Shown: positions 26,809-34,783, numbered from the stretch's first letter. The stretch: DNA of 64,000 nt from an uncultured Amphritea sp. (GCF_937127095.1 NZ_CAKZLP010000004.1:32017-96016); one strand, 5' to 3'. Made by a program: numbers and translations. The notes: a model not told the origin generated them from the sequence alone.

Positions 26809-26827
26809 CATATAGATAACTAATATG
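26809..26827. promoter_or_regulatory. Palindromic operator upstream of the polyvalent gene
   Basis: CATATAGATAACTAATATG, an exact consensus match 20-44 bp before the candidate starts. Confidence 0.65.
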
Positions 26828-26860
26828 AACAATATAGGAAAATTCAGAGATGAAAAGGGA

Positions 26861-26883
26861 AAAAGTTGCCAGTGGCAACTTTT
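26861..26883. terminator. Dispersed palindrome copy 4
   Basis: Full copy with AGT centre, 66 bp after the end of the downstream-reading small gene and upstream of the polyvalent-gene promoter; it insulates the two minus-strand operons. Confidence 0.75.
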
Positions 26884-26948
26884 TGGTATGTTTTCTTTAA
26901 AAATAAAAGGGAAATTAAGGGGAGGGGAGAACGGCTACTTTATTCCCA

Positions 26949-27155
26949 CTACTTAGTTTCTGATTTGGCATGTTGCCAGCAGTATGCGTGATCTTTACCT
27001 TTCCCTCGTTTTCGTGAGCATTGTGAAAAGAGGTGAGTGTGACTGTTAAACACTTCTTCAGCGCAACGAGTATAATCTGGAGCTGATCCGGATGGCATCC
27101 CCCCCCAAATACCGTATCTATCTTTGTATTCAGCGTTGTCCATGTTAAAGCTCAC
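26949..27155 (-). CDS. Small Cys/His-rich protein
   Basis: A 68-residue protein with a possible zinc-binding end (QCSRKRGKGKDHAYCWQHA) and an earlier Cys (YTRCAEEVF). Similar short proteins occur in phages and plasmids without known function. It overlaps the tandem-HTH gene by ATGA, so the two are coupled. Confidence 0.65.
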   Translation of the reverse strand: MSFNMDNAEYKDRYGIWGGMPSGSAPDYTRCAEEVFNSHTHLFSQCSRKRGKGKDHAYCWQHAKSETK

Positions 27156-27739
27156 GCATACTGCTTGAGATCGGGTAGTCCACGAACTGCATCCATGAAG
27201 TGAGGTCTGAAGCTATTCGTCAATGTAGAGCGGATGTGGGCACCATCTGAAAATCCCCATCTTTTCGCCAATGTTTCTTGAGTCCACCCCTTCGCTTTAT
27301 AAATCGCTTTGAACTGTTCTCTGGTCATCACTTCCATTTCCAGGATGTCTTTTTTCTTCTTTACCGGCAAACCGAATACAGCATCAATAAAATGAGGCTG
27401 GTGGCCGGGATTGGCTTTGATTTGCCTAATCCGTCTGCCGCCGCTGGCTTTCTTGTATCCCCACCTGTCGGCAAGTTGTTCCTGGGTCCAGCCTTTCTCT
27501 TTATAAATAGATAGCCACTCATCTGGCGCGATAGCTTGGTCAAGAGGTGCAAGCTGATGGCTTAATGCAAGATTGTTCTGAGCGTTCTCCAGCGCCTGGT
27601 TAAAATCAAAGCCTTTCGTCTCAAAGGCCGTTATGAGGCTTTCTATCAGCGTAGAAGCAACCCACGTAGTGTCCTGAGATTCTTCAGTTAATGACTCAAT
27701 CAGTCGAGTCATGCTATTAACGGTGGCTTTGTTCATCAC
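27152..27739 (-). CDS. Tandem helix-turn-helix protein
   Basis: A 195-residue protein with two copies of one ~50-residue unit: IYKEKGWTQEQLADRWGY ... PHFIDAVFGLP (about 85-125) and IYKAKGWTQETLAKRWGF ... PHFMDAVRGLP (about 143-188). Each unit reads as an HTH with the WTQE-LA-RWG recognition-helix pattern. A single chain carrying two HTHs could bind a palindrome without dimerising, so it is a candidate reader of one of the plasmid operators. The N-terminal 80 residues are helical and unlike known domains. Confidence 0.7.
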   Translation of the reverse strand: MMNKATVNSMTRLIESLTEESQDTTWVASTLIESLITAFETKGFDFNQALENAQNNLALSHQLAPLDQAIAPDEWLSIYKEKGWTQEQLADRWGYKKASGGRRIRQIKANPGHQPHFIDAVFGLPVKKKKDILEMEVMTREQFKAIYKAKGWTQETLAKRWGFSDGAHIRSTLTNSFRPHFMDAVRGLPDLKQYA

Positions 27740-27772
27740 GTTTCTCTGTTTTCGTTACTGTGCATATTTTAA

Positions 27773-28294
27773 TTACGCATTCAGGCGATCGGCCAGCGCA
27801 GCGCATTCTGTTGATGCTGCGCGTAAAGTAGTAATACTATTTTCAATCATGTTCTGCTGTTTGTTGACGAGAGTACGATAGGACCGATGTAAATTAATGG
27901 CTGTCTGTGCATTTTTCACTGCACGATTAAATGACCCGTAGCTATCTCGATATTGGAACGTTAGCCTCGTCTCCGGTATTTCCTGAGTTTGCGCTATTTT
28001 GGCAATTACAGAACTCTCTGAGATTGTTATATTCGGCAGAGCCAAAGGCTCTATCTTCCCGAACAAAGACGGGAGCTTTAAACCGTCAGCCAGCAGTAAA
28101 TTTTTCAGCTCTTCTAATCCATCTGAACCTGTTAGGGATGATGTGTATCGTTGCTTGCCAACGAGAACACGAAACCGAGTCTGTTCCTTTAGGCGTTTAG
28201 AAACCGTTGCAAAGCCACTACAGACGTTTAACACTCCGGTAGGTGTATAATATCTGGCCGGTGCTAATTGCATATGCTTCTGTCCCATTACCAT
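27773..28294 (-). CDS. Unknown protein, DNA-binding-like N-terminus
   Basis: A 173-residue basic protein. The first half resembles a small beta domain (FRVLVGKQRYTSSLTGSDGLEELKNLL) and the second half is a long helix (NAQTAINLHRSYRTLVNKQQNMI). No family recognised. It overlaps the upstream gene end by 7 nt. Confidence 0.6.
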   Translation of the reverse strand: MVMGQKHMQLAPARYYTPTGVLNVCSGFATVSKRLKEQTRFRVLVGKQRYTSSLTGSDGLEELKNLLLADGLKLPSLFGKIEPLALPNITISESSVIAKIAQTQEIPETRLTFQYRDSYGSFNRAVKNAQTAINLHRSYRTLVNKQQNMIENSITTLRAASTECAALADRLNA

Positions 28295-28815
28295 GTTTGT
28301 GTATAACCGATTGACTGGAATCCTTTGCGATCCAAGCCCTCGACAATGTTATCAATGAACGCGCTCAATGTCCCAGACCCCGCACGGGATATTGGCTCTG
28401 GAACAATGATGTAGTCTTCAAATTCCTCATTCTTGAGTGAAAACCAAACATCTACCATTCCATCCTTCACGCTTGCTGAAAACTGCCGATCACTTTCCAT
28501 TGCGGCTGCAATAATTCTTATCCGGTCCACCAGCAAAAGTTGATCCCCTGGCAGTGCTAACGTGTACGCATCATCGTTGTAGTCAGCATCCGTTTTTTTA
28601 ACGTCCCATGCGATCTGTTCGTCCAGGTGAATCAAGGCTTCCAATAGAGAGCGAAACGCCCCAAAGTCACCTTTAACTTTAATGGTGACCTTCTCCTTTG
28701 TGGCTATCTTCTCAATCGTAGCTACATGCACAAATTCTTTTAGGGTGTTGAGCCCACCAGCAGGGTACTCCCGCTCTTGGATCGCCTGCGCATGTTCTTT
28801 TATTGGGTGTTCCAT
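28288..28815 (-). CDS. Unknown protein with conserved leader hairpin
   Basis: About 175 residues, soluble, acidic, no recognised domain. The ATG at 28815 is set by GCGAGGA 7 nt upstream; the longer frame (to 28869) would run through the leader hairpin. It belongs to the family of genes whose 5' leader carries the UCCUACC-loop hairpin. Confidence 0.65.
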   Translation of the reverse strand: MEHPIKEHAQAIQEREYPAGGLNTLKEFVHVATIEKIATKEKVTIKVKGDFGAFRSLLEALIHLDEQIAWDVKKTDADYNDDAYTLALPGDQLLLVDRIRIIAAAMESDRQFSASVKDGMVDVWFSLKNEEFEDYIIVPEPISRAGSGTLSAFIDNIVEGLDRKGFQSIGYTQTW

Positions 28816-28860
28816 GATTGTTCCTCGCAAAAAAAGGGATAGGCCGGGTAGGATCGGCCT
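28816..28860 (-). promoter_or_regulatory. Leader hairpin with UCCUACC loop, copy A
   Basis: On the minus strand: stem AGGCCG / CGGCCT (28841-28860) with loop AUCCUACC, then 12 nt, then GCGAGGA as RBS. Loop UCCU can pair with RBS AGGA. Confidence 0.65.
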
Positions 28861-28888
28861 GTAATTCAAAATCAGTATCCGAGTGTTG

Positions 28889-29779
28889 TTACAGCCTAAA
28901 ACTCACAATTTCATCGAATAAGATATCCATCTTGTGACCGTCAGGGTGAAGTACAGCCACATATCCCGGAAACACCTCTGTAACTTTTCCGGTGAATTTT
29001 TCACTATGAGGTGCGTCTGTATGATCAGGACGGTTTACATCACCGGTGGTCCCAGGTTTTAAATAACTCATGAACAGCTGATCAGCCTTTTTTAAGACCC
29101 CTTTCAAGTTGATTCGTGCTATTTCAGAGTACTTAACATCGTGGTGAGACTTACCAGTAAACAGACATACTGATCGTGGGTGAATCTCAGTCACGATACC
29201 GGTAAATGCGGTAACATAATTTGAGTCGCCATCCGGTTCAGAGGTTGTAACTTTCATACCGAAATCCAGATGCTCTGGTTTGAATTCGCTACACGTTTCG
29301 ATGATAGACCACTCATCCCGGTTTAACTCTCTCCGGCCATAGCTACTCAGCAGCTTGCCGTCACCGCCATCGTGCGCGTATCCAACGGTTAGCCCATCCA
29401 TATGAAGGATCTTTAGAGTAGAGCCGTGAGGGTAGGCCTCCGGCTCTTCCAGGATTGGAATGGCTGCTTTGATAGGAGCGTCTATTGAATGAACGTTTCC
29501 TTTACTGAATCCCAGCTCTTGAAAGACACGACTCATAACGCAGAGGTAATGATCAGTCTCAATAGTAGTTGCTTGACTGTCTATCAGTTTGTTTAAGCCG
29601 CCAATTACATGCTGCTCAAAACCAGACAGGCAAAATTCTGATTTCAGTTCAGGATTAGCCCCAGTCTGATGACGGATATCTAAATCTATCAGCTGCACTA
29701 ACTGTTTAATGATATCCAGGCTATCCGAGTGCTCTCGTTTGAGCTTAGTGACTAAGTATTCTTGATTGACCAGTTTCAT
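28889..29779 (-). CDS. Unknown protein with two SH3-like segments
   Basis: A 296-residue soluble protein. The last 150 residues contain two similar stretches, NYVTAFTGIVTEIHPRSVCLF and SEKFTGKVTEVFPGYVAVL, each ending in a short acidic beta motif. They look like a duplicated small beta-barrel, perhaps nucleic-acid binding. No family recognised. RBS GCGAGGA lies 8 nt before the ATG. Confidence 0.6.
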   Translation of the reverse strand: MKLVNQEYLVTKLKREHSDSLDIIKQLVQLIDLDIRHQTGANPELKSEFCLSGFEQHVIGGLNKLIDSQATTIETDHYLCVMSRVFQELGFSKGNVHSIDAPIKAAIPILEEPEAYPHGSTLKILHMDGLTVGYAHDGGDGKLLSSYGRRELNRDEWSIIETCSEFKPEHLDFGMKVTTSEPDGDSNYVTAFTGIVTEIHPRSVCLFTGKSHHDVKYSEIARINLKGVLKKADQLFMSYLKPGTTGDVNRPDHTDAPHSEKFTGKVTEVFPGYVAVLHPDGHKMDILFDEIVSFRL

Positions 29780-29823
29780 GGTGTTGTCCTCGCAGAGAAT
29801 AAGGTGATCGGGTAGGACGATCA
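29780..29823 (-). promoter_or_regulatory. Leader hairpin with UCCUACC loop, copy B
   Basis: Stem TGATCG / CGATCA (29805-29823) with 7-nt loop UCCUACC; 11 nt separate it from GCGAGGA. The stem differs at most positions from copy A while staying fully paired. Confidence 0.65.
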
Positions 29824-29829
29824 GTAAGG

Positions 29830-30117
29830 TTAAGTGCCTTGATGAAAGAGAATGTAGCTACAGTTCTGTTCAAGAGCGTTTTGTATAACAGGCTTTAATC
29901 GCTCAGGGATATCGTTGTCGTTAGACTCATTTTCAATAACGGATACGTTTAGCAAGAATTCCCAAATGCCATGACTTCCATTCTGGGTATGCTTGTAGCT
30001 TGCTTTCTCTTCTACCCATTCCCATTCAGTGACTTCGTCTGGCGTGTCGTAGTCGCCTACAACATCTACCATGCAAACGTCATAAACCTGCGTATTACCT
30101 TTAACTAGCGTCATCAT
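29830..30117 (-). CDS. Unknown small protein with conserved leader
   Basis: A 95-residue acidic protein (DTPDEVTEWEWVEEKASYKH) without a recognised domain. It has the third copy of the leader hairpin and begins downstream of a distinct AT-rich promoter region. Confidence 0.6.
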   Translation of the reverse strand: MMTLVKGNTQVYDVCMVDVVGDYDTPDEVTEWEWVEEKASYKHTQNGSHGIWEFLLNVSVIENESNDNDIPERLKPVIQNALEQNCSYILFHQGT

Positions 30118-30164
30118 AGCTTTGTGCCCTCGCTTTAATTTTGATAGACCGGGTAGGATCGGTC
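30118..30164 (-). promoter_or_regulatory. Leader hairpin with UCCUACC loop, copy C
   Basis: Stem GACCG / CGGTC (30147-30164), loop AUCCUACC; 13 nt to GCGAGGG, then 10 nt to ATG. Confidence 0.6.
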
Positions 30165-30475
30165 GGTGTGTCTATTTAATATAGGTAATATATGTTCTAA
30201 AAACAAGGTAAAAAACGCATAAATAGGTATTTTATGTGCTGGTGGTCGGATTTTAAGAAAAGCCGGGGTGGTTTTATGTCAGAGACCTCGCTCCTCCAGG
30301 ATCTCCACCAGCTGCTCAGGATCGTTTTGGTGCGGGGGAGGGGATTGCATTGCTTATTCTCAAAATGCGGGTGTCGCTGCTGTGAGAGCCTTTGAATAAG
30401 CTAAACATGCCTGAATCTACAAGGTGGTGAAGTGCTGCACCTGGCGCATAGTTTTGATTCACCAAGAGCATAAGA
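30165..30475. other. Intergenic region with operator-like repeats
   Basis: About 310 bp without a convincing gene. At 30180-30194 and 30224-30237 it holds ATAGGTAATAT and ATAGGTATTTT, related to motifs before the genes at 31020 and 51787. A 39-codon frame from an ATG near 30276 has a G-rich stretch before it but no other support. Confidence 0.4.
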
Positions 30476-30504
30476 AAAACGCCCGGGACGAAACGGGGCG
30501 TTTT
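30476..30504 (-). terminator. Terminator of the 95-residue HTH-like gene
   Basis: AAAACGCCC and GGGCGTTTT arms around an 11-nt loop; on the minus strand it ends in TTTTTCTT. Confidence 0.75.
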
Positions 30505-30511
30505 GATCGAA

Positions 30512-30799
30512 TTAGGATTTAGGGAAGTGAGTAATGCGCCCTGTTTCATCAAACTGGATTGTTTCCAGCTTGACTCCCTGTTTGGCCAGTTCACACAGTA
30601 CCTGCATTAACAAGGCTTCAGTTTTGGTAATGCCGCGGCCTTCGCGGCCATTCACCTTGTCATCCACCTTATGCCGGTGAGACCGTGTTAGCTCCCCCAG
30701 GTTCAGTAACCGGGCCAGCTCCGCACTCTCTAGTCCCAGCTCCTCATAACATCCCTGATAGATAGCTAAACGGTCTTCTTTACTCGATGGCATACTCAT
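30512..30799 (-). CDS. Probable small regulator
   Basis: A 95-residue protein with an HTH-like pattern (IYQGCYEELGLESAELARLLNL then HKVDDKVNGREGRGITKTEALLMQVLCELA). The order of an N-terminal helix pair, a NGRR-like turn and a long helix is seen in small phage and plasmid regulators. It is monocistronic with its own terminator. Target unknown. Confidence 0.6.
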   Translation of the reverse strand: MSMPSSKEDRLAIYQGCYEELGLESAELARLLNLGELTRSHRHKVDDKVNGREGRGITKTEALLMQVLCELAKQGVKLETIQFDETGRITHFPKS

Positions 30800-30902
30800 T
30801 CCTTAACCGGCTTTGAGTTGTTCAAATTCCCGTAACTCAGGGGGCGGTAAGATCCCCACATGAGTACACAGCTGCAAGGCCGCAAACTAGTTAAAATAGA
30901 TT

Positions 30903-30925
30903 TAATTACCTGTTTATGGTAATTA
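30903..30925. promoter_or_regulatory. Inverted repeat in the divergent region 30800-31019
   Basis: TAATTACC and GGTAATTA arms around TGTTTAT. It lies between two divergent genes, with ATACCTATAAT 23 bp further on, so it probably overlaps a promoter. Confidence 0.45.
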
Positions 30926-30970
30926 TAAGTTGTAAACAGGGTGTATAATACCTATAATTAAATTGTTGAA

Positions 30971-31019
30971 AGGTTGTCCTACCCAACCTGATTATTTAAG
31001 TTAATGCGAGGATTGAACG
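30971..31019 (+). promoter_or_regulatory. Leader hairpin with UCCUACC loop, copy D
   Basis: Plus-strand copy: stem AGGTTG / CAACCT (30971-30989), loop UCCUACC, 16 nt to GCGAGGA, then 8 nt to ATG. Its presence on the opposite strand from copies A-C shows the element follows gene direction, as an RNA element should. Confidence 0.65.
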
Positions 31020-31370
31020 ATGAGTTTAATAACAGATTCCCTGATTGTGCTTGAACACTTCTACGAGTGCGAAGGCAACTTTCGCCGTTGCTCTGAGGCG
31101 TACCGCTCTGCTAATGGTTCGCATGAATGGCGTGATCGTATTGCTGAAATAGGGGAAAGTTTTAATAGTGCTTACATAGAAGTCAGCAAGCTTACTACTG
31201 ACGGTCTGTCTGAAGCGCTTGAAGAGAAATTTGGTTGCTGGGACTTTGAAGCGGTACCGGCGATGTTAGAGGACTTCTACGACCGGCCAGAAGCTGATCA
31301 CCAGTATTCAATGGATCATTCAGATGCTGTAGAGCTGTTTAAAAAGTTTCTAGCGCTTGCTCAGGAGTAG
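31020..31370 (+). CDS. Unknown small acidic protein with conserved leader
   Basis: A 116-residue, acidic, mainly helical protein (HFYECEGNFRRCSEAYRSANG). No recognised family. RBS GCGAGGA; own terminator. Confidence 0.65.
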   Translation: MSLITDSLIVLEHFYECEGNFRRCSEAYRSANGSHEWRDRIAEIGESFNSAYIEVSKLTTDGLSEALEEKFGCWDFEAVPAMLEDFYDRPEADHQYSMDHSDAVELFKKFLALAQE

Positions 31371-31392
31371 GCTGCTGATTGGTGTTTTGAGT

Positions 31393-31414
31393 AAACCCGC
31401 CCAGTGCGGGTTTT
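31393..31414 (+). terminator. Terminator
   Basis: AAACCCGC / GCGGGTTT stem, loop CCAGT, then TTATATT. Confidence 0.75.
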
Positions 31415-31438
31415 ATATTCTAGTCGGGTGGGCGTTGC

Positions 31439-31906
31439 ATGTTTGAAGATACTGAGTTGGGTCAGAAGGTTGCCGGTGCCAAAACGTGGCGGCAGTTGTT
31501 CGCTGCCGTTTACGCCGCTCGGGAGGTGAACACTCCTGATGGTGCCGGATTGTACTTTAGCAACTGGCGGATCTGTAACCCTGAAAAAGCAGCGCTCCGA
31601 ATTCACCGGATTCGTGACGGGGAGCTGGGTCTTCAACACATCACCCGTAACTATGGTCTGCGTATGAAAGTCTCCGAACTGATGAATCCGCCGGTAGGCG
31701 AAGTAGGGGAGTGCGGTATGCAGCTGGGTTTTGACCAATGGCCTTCAGAAGTGAGGGTGGTGTATCGCAACGATAACTGCTGCCTGCATGTTGGCTCTAT
31801 CACCAATCTAACTTCTATACCGGTATTTATTGAGCGTAAGACATTCGAGTTGTCAGAAGCTGATCGCTGTATGATTGCTGGTTATATTGACCAGTTATGT
31901 TGTTAA
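31439..31906 (+). CDS. Unknown protein
   Basis: A 155-residue soluble protein with no recognised domain (TWRQLFAAVYAAREVNTPDG near the start). It overlaps the following gene's longest frame and ends 11 nt before that gene's chosen start. The RBS (GGGTGGGC) is poor. Confidence 0.6.
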   Translation: MFEDTELGQKVAGAKTWRQLFAAVYAAREVNTPDGAGLYFSNWRICNPEKAALRIHRIRDGELGLQHITRNYGLRMKVSELMNPPVGEVGECGMQLGFDQWPSEVRVVYRNDNCCLHVGSITNLTSIPVFIERKTFELSEADRCMIAGYIDQLCC

Positions 31907-31917
31907 GGGATCTTGTA

Positions 31918-32889
31918 ATGAAAGAAAGGATTATGAGTTTTTATATATGTCTACGCCGTAGGTTTGGTCTTAAATGTCCGGGTGATGAAAACCCTTCGGC
32001 TTATCGGGGACAGAGTTCCCGGAAAATTGCGAAAGATCTTAGAAAATATGCGGCTAACTCTACAGCTGCAGTACTGGATAATAAGGTTTACACAGTACCT
32101 GATGATCTTCATATGTGGGGCGAAAAAGCTGATGATCTCGGTTTGGTTAATTTCATTGATGGGGAAAGAACGGAAAAGTTATTTAGTAACCTCTCTGGGC
32201 CGTTTTATGCAAACATCCCCGCAAACTCTATTGTAGCGCTTAACCATAAAGGGTTTTACAGTAAAAACGCAACATGGAAGGAAGCGGTTAGTGGGTTAAC
32301 CTGCGAGAACTGGCAAGATATAGACCCTCAAAGGTCAGTGTATCATTACTTTGAAAATCCTATTCGGGATAGAAGATTCCCGGCTGGTGGCGGGGGTATT
32401 TTAGAACTCAAGGCATATGGTGGAGCGGTAGTTTGTAAAATTGGAAATCATCGGCTCACCGGTGGTATGGCATACTTAACGAACAAGTCTGGAAACGCCG
32501 CTGCTTTCAAAGAGGTTCAAATCGAACCCCAATGCGTCTTTAAAGAGCTGGTTCCCGTTTTACGCAGTGCTTTGGAAAACGGTTATACCGTGTACTCAAA
32601 GACGCATTCCACCCAAAAAGATGACAAAGGTAATGCCTCGGTCTCTATCGTTAAAGTAGTCTCCCAGGCCGGGTTTGAAGATCGGTACGTTACCTATCAC
32701 GGCGGTAATGTGATTAAAGACGCTGATCATATTAAGCGTCTATCTGTTATGGGGGTTGCGAGGCTATTAGCATGGAAGTTGCTGTTAGGCGGGTGCACCT
32801 GGAAAGAATTGCCCAAAGAAGTGCTTGAAACCATGCTGGATGATAAGTGGCTTACGGCGCAATTCAACGGCATTCACCTAGTACCCTAA
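31918..32889 (+). CDS. Unknown protein
   Basis: About 323 residues, soluble, no recognised family. Features are a basic N-terminus (YICLRRRFGLKCPGDENPSAY), a Gly-rich turn (RRFPAGGGGILELKAYGG) and a helical C-terminus (LLAWKLLLGGCTWKELPKEVL). I choose the ATG with GGGA 7 nt upstream; other in-frame ATGs lie at 31933 and upstream at 31897 (TTG-like). Confidence 0.6.
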   Translation: MKERIMSFYICLRRRFGLKCPGDENPSAYRGQSSRKIAKDLRKYAANSTAAVLDNKVYTVPDDLHMWGEKADDLGLVNFIDGERTEKLFSNLSGPFYANIPANSIVALNHKGFYSKNATWKEAVSGLTCENWQDIDPQRSVYHYFENPIRDRRFPAGGGGILELKAYGGAVVCKIGNHRLTGGMAYLTNKSGNAAAFKEVQIEPQCVFKELVPVLRSALENGYTVYSKTHSTQKDDKGNASVSIVKVVSQAGFEDRYVTYHGGNVIKDADHIKRLSVMGVARLLAWKLLLGGCTWKELPKEVLETMLDDKWLTAQFNGIHLVP

Positions 32890-32901
32890 TGAATTGCGTG
32901 G

Positions 32902-32933
32902 TAGCTGGTGGCTCAACTATGGTCCACCAGCTA
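32902..32933 (+). terminator. Hairpin after the 323-residue gene
   Basis: Perfect 10-bp arms TAGCTGGTGG / CCACCAGCTA around 12 nt. There is no T-run, so termination efficiency is uncertain. Confidence 0.45.
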
Positions 32934-32968
32934 TCGGAACACATAGATCACAAACGCCAGGCACAAAA

Positions 32969-32989
32969 AAGCCGCTCAGAAAGCGGCTT
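32969..32989. terminator. Hairpin before the IS3 element
   Basis: AAGCCGCT / AGCGGCTT arms; T-run only on the minus strand. The rest of 32990-33235 is AT-rich with no gene seen. Confidence 0.5.
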
Positions 32990-33302
32990 ATTCGCGTCAG
33001 ATGGAGTGAGAAATCTATCTGACAAACCCGGAGGTTTTTGATTCGACATACTCATCGTATTTGAAAAGAGCAAAACAAGTCAAATATATTTGTTTTTCAT
33101 TCCTTTTTGATGAAGTGCATCGTATGTCATGGACTTGTTAGAAATAGCATTTTATTTCATTTTTTATCGAAGGTTAAAAAAGTTTAAATTTTTCATAAGT
33201 TATTGATACATTTCATCTTTTAACATTTATACTAGTGTAATGGTCTAATGACACCGGACACTTTAATGAGAGACTATAAACGTCAAACATTGAGGTGTAG
33301 GA

Positions 33303-33593
33303 ATGGGACAGAAACGTAGTTACAAGCAATACCCGAAAGAGTTCAAAGAAGAAGCTGTTGCGCTGGTCATTGGCCAAGGTTACTCAGTGCCTGAAGCTGC
33401 TAAATCACTGGGTATTGCGGCCAATATGCTCTATCGCTGGAAACAGCAGTTTGAAGAGCAGCAACAAGGACAGACGCTGGCCGAGGATGAACGAGAAGAG
33501 CTAAAACGCCTGCGCAAAGAAAATAAAGAGCTGCGTATGGAGAAAGAGATTTTAAAAAAGGCTTCAGCCTTCTTCGCAAAAGAAATGAAGTAA
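33303..33593 (+). CDS. IS3 transposase OrfA
   Basis: A 96-residue protein with an HTH (GYSVPEAAKSLGIAANMLYRW) that binds the ends and a C-terminal leucine-zipper coiled coil (LKRLRKENKELRMEKEILKKA). The TTTTAAAAAAGG stretch at its end (about 33548) is the likely frameshift site for making the OrfAB transposase. Confidence 0.9.
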   Translation: MGQKRSYKQYPKEFKEEAVALVIGQGYSVPEAAKSLGIAANMLYRWKQQFEEQQQGQTLAEDEREELKRLRKENKELRMEKEILKKASAFFAKEMK

Positions 33594-33652
33594 AGTATCG
33601 CTTCGTTCAGCGCCAAGCCGCGATCTATCCAGTACGTGTTCTGTGCCGTGTA

Positions 33653-34462
33653 ATGAGAGTGAGCAGCTCCGCATATTACAGCTGGTGTAAACGGCCAGCG
33701 AAGGTCATCAGCGCTGATACTCTGCACTTGTATCGCAGAGTCAAAGAGTTGTTTAGGGCTAGCCGAGAGAGCCTGGGCAGTCGAGAGCTGGCGAAAAAGC
33801 TACGTGAAGACGGCTTTAGAATTGGACGTTATCGCACCCGCACACTCATGCGTAAACTGAAATTACAGGTTAAGCAGCGTACCGCTTACAAGGTAACGAC
33901 TAAACGCAGACATAGCGATCAGGTGGCTGACAACCTGCTGAACCAGAATTTTAACCCGGTTGCTCCGAATGAGGTTTGGGCTGGCGATATCACGTATCTC
34001 AGAACTGCGGAGGGGTGGATGTATCTTGCGATCGTGATGGACTTGTACTCACGTCGTATTGTGGGCTGGCATATTGATAAGCGCATGAGTGCTGACCTGG
34101 TTTGCAGAGCGTTGATGAAAGCAGTTAATCTGCGTCAGCCGAAACAGGGCTTGGTCTTTCACAGTGACCGAGGTTCACAATATACCAGCAAACAGCACCG
34201 GCGCTTGCTGAAAAGCTACGGCCTCCGTTCATCTATGGGTGACGTTGGAGCCTGCTGGGATAATGCAGTCGTTGAGCGCTTCTTTGGTAGCTTAAAGCAT
34301 GACTGGATACTGAAGGTTAACCAGCCAACGCGAGAGCATATGAGGCAGGATGTGGTTAAGTACATGAGATATTACAATCTGGAAAGGCTTCATACGGCGA
34401 ACGGAAGTTTATCTCCGGTCAACTTTGAAAATTTACAAAAAAAGGTGTCCGGTTGGAGTTGA
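33653..34462 (+). CDS. IS3 transposase OrfB (DDE catalytic part)
   Basis: A 269-residue integrase-like domain. GDITYLRTAEGWMYLAIVMD, SDRGSQY and the Glu of NAVVERFFGSLKHDW give the D-D-35-E triad. The frame is open upstream of the first ATG (QAAIYPVRVLCRVMRV precedes it), so it is made by frameshifting from orfA rather than from its own start. Confidence 0.9.
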   Translation: MRVSSSAYYSWCKRPAKVISADTLHLYRRVKELFRASRESLGSRELAKKLREDGFRIGRYRTRTLMRKLKLQVKQRTAYKVTTKRRHSDQVADNLLNQNFNPVAPNEVWAGDITYLRTAEGWMYLAIVMDLYSRRIVGWHIDKRMSADLVCRALMKAVNLRQPKQGLVFHSDRGSQYTSKQHRRLLKSYGLRSSMGDVGACWDNAVVERFFGSLKHDWILKVNQPTREHMRQDVVKYMRYYNLERLHTANGSLSPVNFENLQKKVSGWS

Positions 34463-34666
34463 CCAGTACATAGAACAACTTCGTAATCAAAAGTAGTTTA
34501 TGAGTTACTCAAAGAATTCATTCCCTATAACCAGCAGCGTGAGAACTGTTGTACTGGTCATAGATAGTAGGGGTTCATAAACTACACCACCCTGGGGGTT
34601 TTTGATTCGATACCTAGCTTTACAGACCAGTGTGTACGGCTTGGGTGGGCTCTTTGGAGTCTGAAT

Positions 34667-34771
34667 ATGGTTACTTTAGTAACGATAAAGGTTCTTCTTG
34701 GAATCATTGGATATGGTGCGATGGCTTGCTATTACATCAAGAAGATGCTGACGGAAGACAAGGTTAGCTAA
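34667..34771 (+). CDS. Very small membrane protein (34 residues)
   Basis: Starts MVTLVTIKVLLGIIGYGAM and has one membrane-length hydrophobic helix with a charged tail (KKMLTEDKVS). GGAG lies 7 nt before ATG and a strong UUCG terminator follows 13 nt after the stop, so it reads as a complete gene. Small hydrophobic proteins of this size include type I toxins and membrane regulators; which applies here is unknown. Confidence 0.55.
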   Translation: MVTLVTIKVLLGIIGYGAMACYYIKKMLTEDKVS

Positions 34772-34783
34772 CGCGAAACCTAT

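Larger units (their letters stand above)
33236..34470 (+). mobile_element. IS3-family insertion sequence
   Basis: 1235 bp bounded by imperfect inverted repeats. The left end starts TGTAATGGTC ... ACCGGACAC and the right end ends GTGTCCGGT ... GACCAGTACA. A 3-bp direct repeat TAG flanks it at 33233-33235 and 34471-34473, as expected for the IS3 group. It contains orfA and orfB and looks intact. Confidence 0.9.

Noticed and set aside
30316..30594. 92-residue minus frame
   Set aside because: Overlaps the better 95-residue gene and its terminator; no RBS.
31361..31738. 125-residue minus frame
   Set aside because: Antisense to the plus-strand gene at 31439 and lies over a terminator.
32847..33041. 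64-residue plus frame
   Set aside because: Runs through two hairpins and lacks an RBS or protein-like pattern.
34547..34556. Second IS3 end
   Set aside because: GTACTGGTCA resembles the IS tip for 10 bases only; too short to claim a remnant.
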